NCBI GenBank assembly: GCA_002238725.1
Contig: MPMX01000027.1
Span: 1 to 56,573, forward strand
Length of the DNA: 56,573 nt
Direction of reading: 5' to 3'
DNA from: Rhodospirillaceae bacterium bin65
GTDB lineage: Bacteria; Pseudomonadota; Alphaproteobacteria; Bin65
Shown here: piece by piece, positions 47,063 through 56,573 of the stretch
How the letters are laid out: every line of letters begins with the position of its first letter
Position numbering within the stretch: position 1 is the stretch's first letter
The notes under the pieces: model-generated
The model's input: the letters and a program-made list of their open reading frames with translations, nothing else
What the model was told of the DNA's origin: nothing
Databases searched by the model: none
Translations under genes and position numbers: made by a program

Positions 47063-47790
47063 GACGTCGCCCGGCCGGTCGGCACCAGCACCAGCGAGAA
47101 ATAGGGCGCCTCGTCGCTTTCCATCTCCGCCAGCCGCACGATGCGTTCTTCCGGCATCGTGCCGCGCTCGACATAGACCGCGCGGTCGAGCAGCCCGGCA
47201 CGGTCCAGAGCCCGCCGGATCTTCGGCAGGTGCCGCCCGACCTTCATCACGACCGCCGCATCCGCCGCTTCCAGGCGTTCGGCCAGCGCGTCCTCGCCAA
47301 GAGTGCCGGCGAGGATCGACAGGCTGTCGTCGCCGCGCGTCATGGGCGCACCCGCCCGGCTCCAGCAGGCGGCCATCGCGGGGATGCCGGGCACGATTTC
47401 GATGGTGTAGCGCCCCGCCAGCCGGTCGTTCACATACATGAACGAGCCGTAGAGCAGCGGATCGCCCTCGCACAACAGGGCGACGTCGCGACCGCCGTCA
47501 AGCGCCGCCGCGATCCGTTCCGCGGATTCGTCGTAGAAGGACGCCATCGCGTCGCGGTAGGCGGGGGAATGTTTCGGCATTTCCGTCGTATAGGGATAGG
47601 TGAAGCGGATCTCCTCTGCTTCCGGCGCCAGGTAGTTCTCGGCAATGCGCCGGGCGAGCCCCGCCCTCCCCGACCCGGCAAACCAGGCAACGACCGCCGC
47701 CGCGCGCAGCAGGCGGGCCGCTTTCACGGTCAGCAATTCGGGATCGCCGGGCCCGACCCCCACACCGAACAATTTTCCCGTGCCGTCCAT
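47059..47790 (-). CDS. cobI: Precorrin-2 C20-methyltransferase
   Basis: SAM-dependent methyltransferase making precorrin-3A from precorrin-2. KLFGVGVGPGDPELLTVKAARLL, GGRDVALLCEGDPLLYGSFMYV and EIVPGIPAMAACWSRAGAPM are diagnostic of the CobI group. I use ATG 47790 (243 residues); TTG 47829, adjacent to the cobH stop, is an alternative. Neither has a strong ribosome-binding site, so coupling to cobH is likely. Ends with GTGA into cobJ. Confidence 0.93.
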   Translation of the reverse strand: MDGTGKLFGVGVGPGDPELLTVKAARLLRAAAVVAWFAGSGRAGLARRIAENYLAPEAEEIRFTYPYTTEMPKHSPAYRDAMASFYDESAERIAAALDGGRDVALLCEGDPLLYGSFMYVNDRLAGRYTIEIVPGIPAMAACWSRAGAPMTRGDDSLSILAGTLGEDALAERLEAADAAVVMKVGRHLPKIRRALDRAGLLDRAVYVERGTMPEERIVRLAEMESDEAPYFSLVLVPTGRATS

Positions 47791-47829
47791 CGTCAAGTCG
47801 TTCGATTCGAGTCGTTCGATCCCGGACAA

Positions 47830-48462
47830 TCATTCGCGGTCGCTGGCCAGCGCGTTGACGGCCGCGGTCGCCATGGCGCTGCCGCCGCGCCGGCCGCGCA
47901 CGATGACATGGGGCAGGTCTGCCCTGGCCGCCAGCGCCTCTTTCGATTCGGCGGCGCCGACGAAACCGACCGGCACGCCGATCACGGCCGCCGGCGCCGG
48001 TGCGCCATCGTCCAGCAACTCGAGCAGGCGGAACAGCGCCGTCGGCGCATTGCCGATGGCCACAACCGCGCCGGCCAGCCGGTCCCGCCACAGGTCGACC
48101 GCCGCCGCCGACCGGGTCGTTTCCATGCGCTTGGCGAGATCCCGGACTTCCGGCACATCGAGAGTACAGACGATCTCGTTGTCGGCGGGAAGGCGCGACC
48201 GGGTGATGCCGCTGGCAATCATATTGGCGTCGCACAGGATCGGAGCCCCGGCGCGCAATGCGCTGCGCGCCGCTTCCGCAAATCCGGGCGAAAATCGCAG
48301 GTCGCCGGCCAGATCGACCATGCCGCAGGCATGAATCATCCGCACCGCGACCCGCGATTCGATATCCGACAGCTTCGAAAGATCGGCTTCCAACCGAATG
48401 GTTGCAAACGATTTTTCGTAAATCTCCGCACCGTCTCGGCTATAGTCGTAGTGCCGTGTCAT
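47830..48462 (-). CDS. cobH: Precorrin-8X methylmutase
   Basis: Moves the C11 methyl to C12, converting precorrin-8X to hydrogenobyrinic acid; no SAM or cofactor needed. The catalytic His is H44 in [54 protein letters not shown] and [11 protein letters not shown] complete the family pattern. 210 residues from ATG 48462, 5 bp after the cobG stop. Confidence 0.95.
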   Translation of the reverse strand: MTRHYDYSRDGAEIYEKSFATIRLEADLSKLSDIESRVAVRMIHACGMVDLAGDLRFSPGFAEAARSALRAGAPILCDANMIASGITRSRLPADNEIVCTLDVPEVRDLAKRMETTRSAAAVDLWRDRLAGAVVAIGNAPTALFRLLELLDDGAPAPAAVIGVPVGFVGAAESKEALAARADLPHVIVRGRRGGSAMATAAVNALASDRE

Positions 48463-48467
48463 CGCCT

Positions 48468-49777
48468 CTACCTGTAACCGGAGGCGGACCGGACGGAACC
48501 GGGAACCTCTGCCTTCGGGTTGGAAAGAATTCGAGCCGCCGCCTCCCGCGTCAGCCCCGTAAGCGCAGGGGGGTCGCCCGGCCGGCCGTCGCGGACGAGA
48601 TCGTAGCCGCCGGGCGCCGCCACGAGAGTTGCGGCCGCCGGTCCCGGATGGGCGCAGCCCTTTGCGCAGCCGGAGACATGCAAAACGCCCGGCCCGGAAA
48701 TGTTCGCGCCGGCAAGATACGCAGCGTCGGCACGGGTATCCGCATGGGCATTGGCGCAGCGCGGTCGGCCGGCGCAGGCGACGAAGCTGCCGCGGGGATC
48801 GTCCGGCGCAGTGACAAGATCGATGTCCGACGCCGACTCGCGCACACAGGCGGCTTCCGACGGCGAAACGCCCCAGAGGACAACGGCTTTCCAGGGCGTC
48901 ACCCGGATCGTTCCGTCGGCGTATCGCCGCGAGAGCGCCGCCAGGGCGGCCAAAGCGGCCGCTTCGAAACTGCCGAACGGCGCGGCGAGCACGACGTAGC
49001 CCAGCGCCCTGTTTGCCAGCGCCACGAAGCCGGGCGACGGCCGTTGTGCAGCCCCGGTGCGGACGATCTCCGCCGGCTGCGCGCCGGCCAGACCCGCGGC
49101 ATCGAACACGCCGCCGGCGCCGCAGGCCGCAATCATCGCCTTCATGCGCGCCCGGGGCGACGGAGAATCCTCCTCCCCCTGCCCCTTATTCCACGCCAGG
49201 AACGCCGCCAGCAGCTGTACGACCGCCATTTCTACCGCGGCCTCCGGCAGAATGAGCCGACGGTCGCCGCCGGCCAGCGCAATGCCCGGGCGGCCTCTGT
49301 ACGGCCGGACCATGATGTCGGCCGAACAGCCGGTGAGCGGCAGGGCGGCGCCTGCATCGACCAGCAGGCCGAATTTATCCGGCAATTCCCGGAAGGCCGG
49401 ATCAGCTTCCAGCACGGCGCTCAAACACCGCGCCAGACGGTGCGAATCGAATGCAGCGGCGGGATCGTCCGGCCCCAGCGGGTCGGCGAGCACGTTGCGC
49501 ACCGCTTCCGCCCGGGGATGCGCCGCGGCAAGGCCCATCTGCGCCATCTCCCCGGCGAAACCCTCGACGCCGGACGCGGACAGGCCGCGGACCTGGAGGT
49601 GGCCGCGGTTGGTCAGATCGATCATGCCGTTGCCGTGGCGGCCGGCCGCTGCGGCCACCACCTCGGCTTGTTCGGCGGTCAGCGTCGCCGCGTGCGGCTT
49701 AACCCGCACGAGCAAGCCGTCGCCCGATTCCATTGGGGTCAGCAGGGACGGGCACCAGCCCTTGACCGTCGGGCCGG

Positions 49778-49781
<4 letters not shown>
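48468..49781 (-). CDS. cobG: Precorrin-3B synthase
   Basis: Oxygen-dependent monooxygenase that hydroxylates precorrin-3A and forms the gamma-lactone, the reaction that marks the aerobic pathway. The protein has the sulfite/nitrite reductase ferredoxin-like half-domains: [42 protein letters not shown], and the Fe-S cysteines in [14 protein letters not shown] and [16 protein letters not shown] 49781 (437 residues) overlaps the cobN stop. Its presence, together with CobK, CobL, CobM, and CobN, argues for the aerobic route. Confidence 0.92.
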
Positions 49782-53149
<3,368 letters not shown>

Positions 53150-53152
53150 GGC

Positions 53153-54190
53153 TCAGGCGGCAAGCGCCGCGCAGATGGCGGGACGGTCCAGTCCCGTCTG
53201 CCCGATCACGACCAGGCGGGTTTCGCGCGTTTCGCCGGCGGCCCACGGACGGTCGAAATGGTGGTTGACCCGTTGCCCGACGCCCTGGATTGCGAGGCGC
53301 ATCGGCTTGCCGGCGACTGCCGCAAACCCCTTGATCCGCAGGATGTCGTGCGCGGTCGCAATCTGCGACAGGCGAGCGGCAAACGCTTCCGGCGACGGGA
53401 TTTCTCCCAGGGCGACATCGAAGGATTCGAAGTCGTCGTGCTCGTGGTCGTCCTCGTCGTCGTGATGGGACGGCCGGGCGGCGAGATCGTCTTCCGCCGC
53501 CGCGTCGAGTCCCAGGAGGACCGCCGGATCGACGGCGCCTTCCCGGGTCGCGATCATCCGGAGCGACCGGCCGGCGGAAGCCGCGATCGAATCGCGCAAT
53601 TCGGGCAGCGTCTCCGCTTCCAGCAGGTCCGTCTTGTTCAGCACGACGATATCCGCCGCCATCAGCTGGTCCTCGTAAAGCTCCTGCAGCGGATTGTCGT
53701 GCTCGATCGACGGATCCTCCAGCCGCATCGCCTCGACGGCCTCCAGATCGTCGGCGAAGCGGCCTTCGGCGACCGCCGGCCCGTCGATCACGGCGATCAC
53801 GCCGTCCACCGTCATCCGGGAGCGGATCGCCGGCCATTCGAAGGCCTTGATCAGCGGCTTGGGCAGCGCCAGGCCGGAGGTTTCGATCACGATATGGTCC
53901 GGCGGCTCGTCGCGGTCGATCAACGCCTGCATGGTGGGCACAAAATCGTCCGCCACGGTGCAGCACAGGCAGCCGTTGGCCAGTTCGACGATATTCTCCT
54001 CCGGGCAATCCTCGATGCCGCAGTTGCGCAGAGTTTCGCCGTCGACGCCTTCCGCGCCGAACTCGTTGACGATGACCGCAAGCCGCCGGCCGTTCGCGTT
54101 GCTGAGCAGATGGCGCACCATCGTCGTCTTCCCGGCGCCGAGAAAGCCGGTGATGATGGTGGCCGGTATCTTGGCGGCGGTATAGCTCAT
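53153..54190 (-). CDS. cobW: CobW-type GTP-binding metallochaperone
   Basis: G3E-family GTPase thought to deliver cobalt to CobN. The P-loop is ITGFLGAGKTT (13-23); VNEFGAEGVD and the CxCC metal site (C74, C76, C77 in NGCLCCTV) follow; NKTDLLE is the G4-like motif. A His/Asp-rich segment (SHHDDEDDHEHDD, about 245-257) precedes the C-terminal CobW_C domain, a further probable metal site. 345 residues from ATG 54190, which overlaps the upstream stop (ATGA). Position directly before cobN supports the cobalt role. Confidence 0.93.
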   Translation of the reverse strand: MSYTAAKIPATIITGFLGAGKTTMVRHLLSNANGRRLAVIVNEFGAEGVDGETLRNCGIEDCPEENIVELANGCLCCTVADDFVPTMQALIDRDEPPDHIVIETSGLALPKPLIKAFEWPAIRSRMTVDGVIAVIDGPAVAEGRFADDLEAVEAMRLEDPSIEHDNPLQELYEDQLMAADIVVLNKTDLLEAETLPELRDSIAASAGRSLRMIATREGAVDPAVLLGLDAAAEDDLAARPSHHDDEDDHEHDDFESFDVALGEIPSPEAFAARLSQIATAHDILRIKGFAAVAGKPMRLAIQGVGQRVNHHFDRPWAAGETRETRLVVIGQTGLDRPAICAALAA

Positions 54191-54597
54191 GCGCTCTCTC
54201 GCGGTTCGGGAAAATCGTCGGGATGGGCCGGGACGCGGGCGACAATGACGTCGCGCAGCGACGGCGCGCGCTTCGACGGCATCACCACGCCGGTCTTCGA
54301 CGCAGCGTAAACCAGGGCGTAGTCGATCACGTCGTCCGCCAGTTCGGCCGACAGATAGCCGGCGAGGTAGGCCCATTTGCCCGGCGCTGCGATGGCGAGG
54401 CTGCAACCCTGCTCGCAGTTGGCCATGCATGTAACCGGATTGACCCTGACCGACTCCGCCAGATCGCGCGCGCGCAGCCGGTCCACGACCGCCTCATGGA
54501 GCCGGGCGCCCGGCGCCGTCTCGCCTGGCGCGGCCGGCTCCTCACCGGCCGGCTTGCAGGTCAGGCAGATATGAAGCACAGGGCGCCGGTCCATCAT
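54187..54597 (-). CDS. DUF1636 cysteine-rich protein
   Basis: A 136-residue protein of the DUF1636 family, found next to cobW/cobN in many alphaproteobacteria. Cysteines C11, C14, C57, C61 and C65 (HICLTCK and TCMANCEQGCSLAI) resemble those of thioredoxin-like [2Fe-2S] ferredoxins, and the C-terminal half (APGKWAYLAGYLSAELADDVIDYALVY) fits that fold. Function unknown; an electron-transfer or metal-handling role with CobN/CobG is an inference from neighbours. ATG 54597 or 54594 is the start. First gene of the long cob operon. Confidence 0.8.
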   Translation of the reverse strand: MMDRRPVLHICLTCKPAGEEPAAPGETAPGARLHEAVVDRLRARDLAESVRVNPVTCMANCEQGCSLAIAAPGKWAYLAGYLSAELADDVIDYALVYAASKTGVVMPSKRAPSLRDVIVARVPAHPDDFPEPRESA

Positions 54598-54719
54598 CCG
54601 GTCGCACTCCGGCGCACGAAGCGGGTTCCCCGAACGGTACGGCCGGGCAACCGGGGCAGAGGCCGCGGATTTCCCGGCCGGTGTTGTTCTGGATCGATCA
54701 AGACTGTTCCGGGTCCCGG

Positions 54720-54840
54720 TCAGGTGTCGCGCATGCCGACACGGCCATGTGCAACTATCGCCGACAGTTTCAAGGGCAGCGGCGGCTTTCGGCCGAGGCG
54801 CAGCCGGCAATTCAATTGCGCCTAGGCTAAAGGCATTGTC
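54720..54840 (-). promoter_or_regulatory. Candidate degenerate cobalamin riboswitch
   Basis: The minus-strand leader of the DUF1636-cobW-cobN operon contains GCTGCCCTTGAAACTGT (54780-54764), which matches the cobalamin-riboswitch core GCTGCCCCCGCAACTGT at 14 of 17 positions. Just before it is CGGCCGAAAGCCG, a stem-loop in the place of the usual GGTG..AATCC element. The B12-box equivalent (CGACACCTGACC) is poor. A long leader and the cob context support it; sequence degeneracy argues against. I could not run a covariance search. Confidence 0.35.
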
Positions 54841-54847
54841 CCGGCTA

Positions 54848-54875
54848 CTTATGCGTGCGCCCGAAGGGGTGTCAA
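54848..54875 (-). promoter_or_regulatory. Putative promoter of the long cob operon
   Basis: On the minus strand TTGACA (54875-54870), 16-nt spacer, CATAAG (54853-54848). The -35 is a perfect consensus. Transcription would start near 54841, leaving a leader of about 245 nt before the DUF1636 gene. Confidence 0.6.
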
Positions 54876-54963
54876 GCGAATGGCCGGGCCGGTCGCGGGC
54901 GATAAGCCGCCGGGCCGCCGACACAGGGCCGATCGCCCGCGGACCCGGCAGTCTGGAAACGCC

Positions 54964-55485
54964 ATGGCCGTCGAGAATCTCTATCTGATCCTGGGCGGGG
55001 CCCGGTCCGGCAAGAGCCGTCATGCCGAGGCCCTGGTCGAGGCCGCGCCGCCGCCCTGGCGGTATATCGCGACGGCCGAAGCCCTGGACGGCGAGATGCA
55101 ACGGCGCATCGACGAACACCGCAAACGGCGCGGCAAAGGCTGGCAGACCGTCGAGGCGCCACTCGAACTCGCCGCAGCGCTCGACGACGCCCCGGCCGAC
55201 GCGCCGCTGCTGGTCGATTGCCTGACCCTGTGGCTCAGCAACCTGATGCTGAACGAACGAACGCTCGAACCGGCCGTTGAAGCGCTGATGGACGCGCTGG
55301 AGCGCCGGCGCGGGCTGACTGTGCTGGTGTCCAACGAAGTCGGCCTCGGGATCGTCCCGGAAAACCGGCTGGCCCGAGACTTCCGCGACGCCGCCGGCGC
55401 GCTGCACCGCAGGGTTGCCGCCCGCGCGCAACATGTGCACTTCATGGTGGCCGGGATCGCCACGATCGTCAAAGGAACGCCATGA
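54964..55485 (+). CDS. cobU: Adenosylcobinamide kinase/guanylyltransferase
   Basis: CobU (CobP in the aerobic nomenclature): phosphorylates adenosylcobinamide and transfers GMP to give AdoCbi-GDP. The P-loop is LGGARSGKS (10-18); YIATAEALDGEMQRRIDEHRKRRGKGWQTVEAP contains the guanylylated histidine region; VLVSNEVGLGIVPENRLARDFRDAAGALHRRVAA is the conserved C-terminal block. 173 residues from ATG 54964. Divergent from the DUF1636 operon over a 366-bp interval, and overlapping cobO by 4 bp. Confidence 0.95.
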   Translation: MAVENLYLILGGARSGKSRHAEALVEAAPPPWRYIATAEALDGEMQRRIDEHRKRRGKGWQTVEAPLELAAALDDAPADAPLLVDCLTLWLSNLMLNERTLEPAVEALMDALERRRGLTVLVSNEVGLGIVPENRLARDFRDAAGALHRRVAARAQHVHFMVAGIATIVKGTP

Positions 55486-56111
55486 CCGCCGAAACGGAAG
55501 ACGCCGATACGGAAGATAGGGCCCGCCACAAGGCGAAAATGGCCAACCGCAAGGCTATCCAGGACGCCGAGGTCGCCGAGAAAAAGATCGAGAAGGGCCT
55601 GCTGATGGTCCACACGGGCACCGGCAAGGGCAAGTCGACCGCCGCCTTCGGCCTGGCGCTGCGCATGATCGGCCGGAACCGCAAGGTCGGCGTCGTGCAG
55701 TTCATCAAGGGCGCCTGGTCGACCGGCGAGAAGATCGCGCTCGAGGCGATGGCGCCGGACATGGTCGAGTGGCACGCACTGGGCGAGGGCTTCACCTGGG
55801 AGACCCAGGACAAGGCGCGCGACATCGCGGCGTGCCGGAAGGCGTGGGAGACCGCGCTCGCCATGATGGCCAACCCGGACTTCGGCCTGGTCATCCTGGA
55901 CGAGCTGAATATCGCCCTGCGTTATGACTACCTGCCGCTCGACGAAGTGCTCGCCGGGCTGGCCGCGCGGCCCGAGAAGCTGCACGTCGCGGTGACCGGC
56001 CGCAACGCCAAGGCGCCGCTGGTCGAAGCTGCCGATCTCGTCACCGAGATGACCCTCGTGAAGCATCATTTCAAAGCCGGCGTGAAGACCCAGGAGGGCA
56101 TCGAATACTGA
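55482..56111 (+). CDS. cobO: Cob(I)yrinic acid a,c-diamide adenosyltransferase
   Basis: CobO/BtuR-type ATP:corrinoid adenosyltransferase that forms the Co-C bond of coenzyme B12. P-loop [18 protein letters not shown] (44-61), [20 protein letters not shown], and [24 protein letters not shown] are signatures. 209 residues with a charged N-terminal lead ([25 protein letters not shown]) as in other alphaproteobacterial CobO. ATG overlaps the cobU stop (ATGA). Confidence 0.95.
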   Translation: MTAETEDADTEDRARHKAKMANRKAIQDAEVAEKKIEKGLLMVHTGTGKGKSTAAFGLALRMIGRNRKVGVVQFIKGAWSTGEKIALEAMAPDMVEWHALGEGFTWETQDKARDIAACRKAWETALAMMANPDFGLVILDELNIALRYDYLPLDEVLAGLAARPEKLHVAVTGRNAKAPLVEAADLVTEMTLVKHHFKAGVKTQEGIEY

Positions 56112-56116
56112 GGCCC

Positions 56117-56161
56117 GGAAGGGCGTTCGTGGGAAGGGCGTTCGTGGGAGGGACGGTCATG
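56117..56161 (+). repeat. Three 15-bp start-codon units before cobQ
   Basis: GGAAGGGCGTTCGTG (56117-56131) is repeated exactly (56132-56146), then a variant GGAGGGACGGTCATG (56147-56161) carries the cobQ ATG. Each unit has a Shine-Dalgarno-like GGAAGGG/GGAGGG and ends in a start codon (GTG, GTG, ATG), and all three are in the same frame. Confidence 0.85.
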
Positions 56162-56573
56162 GACCGGGCGGCGATGGGCCGTGCGATCATGCTGCAGGGC
56201 ACCGGGTCGAATGTCGGCAAGTCGGTCCTCGCCGCCGGCCTGCTGCGCGCCCTGTCGAACCGCGGCCACGCGGTCCGCCCGTTCAAGCCCCAGAACATGT
56301 CGAACAACGCCGCCGTGGCCGCCGACGGCGGCGAGATCGGCCGGGCGCAGGCGCTCCAGGCCCGGGCAGCGCGCGTCGCGCCCAGCGTTCACATGAATCC
56401 GGTGCTCCTGAAGCCGAGTTCCGAAACCGGCGCCCAGATCGTGGTTCAGGGCAAGGTGACCGGCGAAGCCCGGGCCCGGGAGTTCCAGACCGTCAAACCC
56501 CGGCTGATGCCGCAGGTGATGGAGAGTTTCGAAAAGATTCGCGCGGGAGCGGATTTCGTCGTCGTCGAAGGCG
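56159..56573 (+). CDS. cobQ: Cobyric acid synthase CobQ (5' part only)
   Basis: The visible 138 codons encode the N-terminal ATP-binding domain of CobQ/CbiP, which amidates four side chains of adenosylcobyrinic acid a,c-diamide. [80 protein letters not shown] and the motif near the edge (ADFVVVEG) are typical. The gene runs past the window end, so the glutaminase domain is not seen. ATG 56159 is preceded by GGAGGG; in-frame GTGs 15 and 30 nt upstream could also start it. Confidence 0.92.
   Translation, partial: MDRAAMGRAIMLQGTGSNVGKSVLAAGLLRALSNRGHAVRPFKPQNMSNNAAVAADGGEIGRAQALQARAARVAPSVHMNPVLLKPSSETGAQIVVQGKVTGEARAREFQTVKPRLMPQVMESFEKIRAGADFVVVEG

Overview
The window looks like chromosomal DNA from a GC-rich alphaproteobacterium. 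The evidence is a nearly complete aerobic-type cobalamin set (cobG, cobN, cobW, cobH, cobI, cobJ, cobK, cobL, cobM), a Bpt-type aminoacyl-tRNA:protein transferase, a TRAP transporter, a proton-translocating transhydrogenase and a class II DAHP synthase. Many starts are GTG or TTG. I cannot fix the order or genus. I recognise no rRNA, tRNA, CRISPR array, transposase or phage gene. Genes are packed very tightly: most same-strand neighbours overlap by 4 bp (ATGA, GTGA, TTGA), and three convergent pairs share a 4-bp palindromic stop (CTAG, TTAA, CTAG).

Layout: 1-4.5 kb, a palindromic repeat, then trmJ and cimA (minus) divergent from a cystathionine beta-synthase. 4.5-7.8 kb, an Mpo1-like membrane protein and a flavin reductase (minus), then a cystathionine gamma-lyase/synthase and bpt (plus). 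CBS plus the gamma-enzyme suggest reverse transsulfuration. 8-13 kb, a TRAP transporter (dctP, a perfect palindromic terminator, dctQ, dctM) whose DctM carries an extra C-terminal region of about 330 residues. 13-15.3 kb, parC (minus). 15.6-17.2 kb, three tandem secreted DUF3859-like proteins, the third cut by an amber codon exactly where its paralogues have Trp. 17.2-20.7 kb, a nicotinate phosphoribosyltransferase-like gene, class II DAHP synthase and an SDR (minus). 20.8-23.2 kb, a PaaI-like thioesterase split by an ochre codon, a hypothetical, and rplM-rpsI. The second repeat copy follows rpsI. 23.4-28.2 kb, a hypothetical, argC, a DEDDh exonuclease-like gene, a SnoaL-like gene, and three tandem METTL27-like methyltransferases with equal 27-bp spacers. 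28.2-36.7 kb, valS, an XRE regulator divergent from a desaturase/PhnD-like pair, and pntAB.

36.9-56.6 kb is a cobalamin region in several small units of alternating orientation: cobA-cobB (minus), cbiD (plus), cobM (minus), a sensor kinase fused to a receiver and a winged helix (plus), cobL-cobE (minus), cobK (plus), DUF1636-cobW-cobN-cobG-cobH-cobI-cobJ (minus), and cobU-cobO-cobQ (plus, running off the window). It covers precorrin-2 formation through to the adenosylated lower-pathway intermediates. CbiD stands where CobF would be expected, and cobS/cobT are not in the window. The long minus operon has a good sigma70-type promoter and a leader of about 245 nt containing a degenerate cobalamin-riboswitch-like core.

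The points most worth a second look are the kinase/wHTH fusion inside the cob region, the degenerate riboswitch candidate, the DctM extension, the two in-frame stops, repeated 15-bp start-codon units at trmJ and cobQ, interlocked GTG starts of cobK/cobL, a probable CTG start on the desaturase, and the triplicated methyltransferases. I found no single complete new system of the defence-island or biosynthetic-cluster kind.
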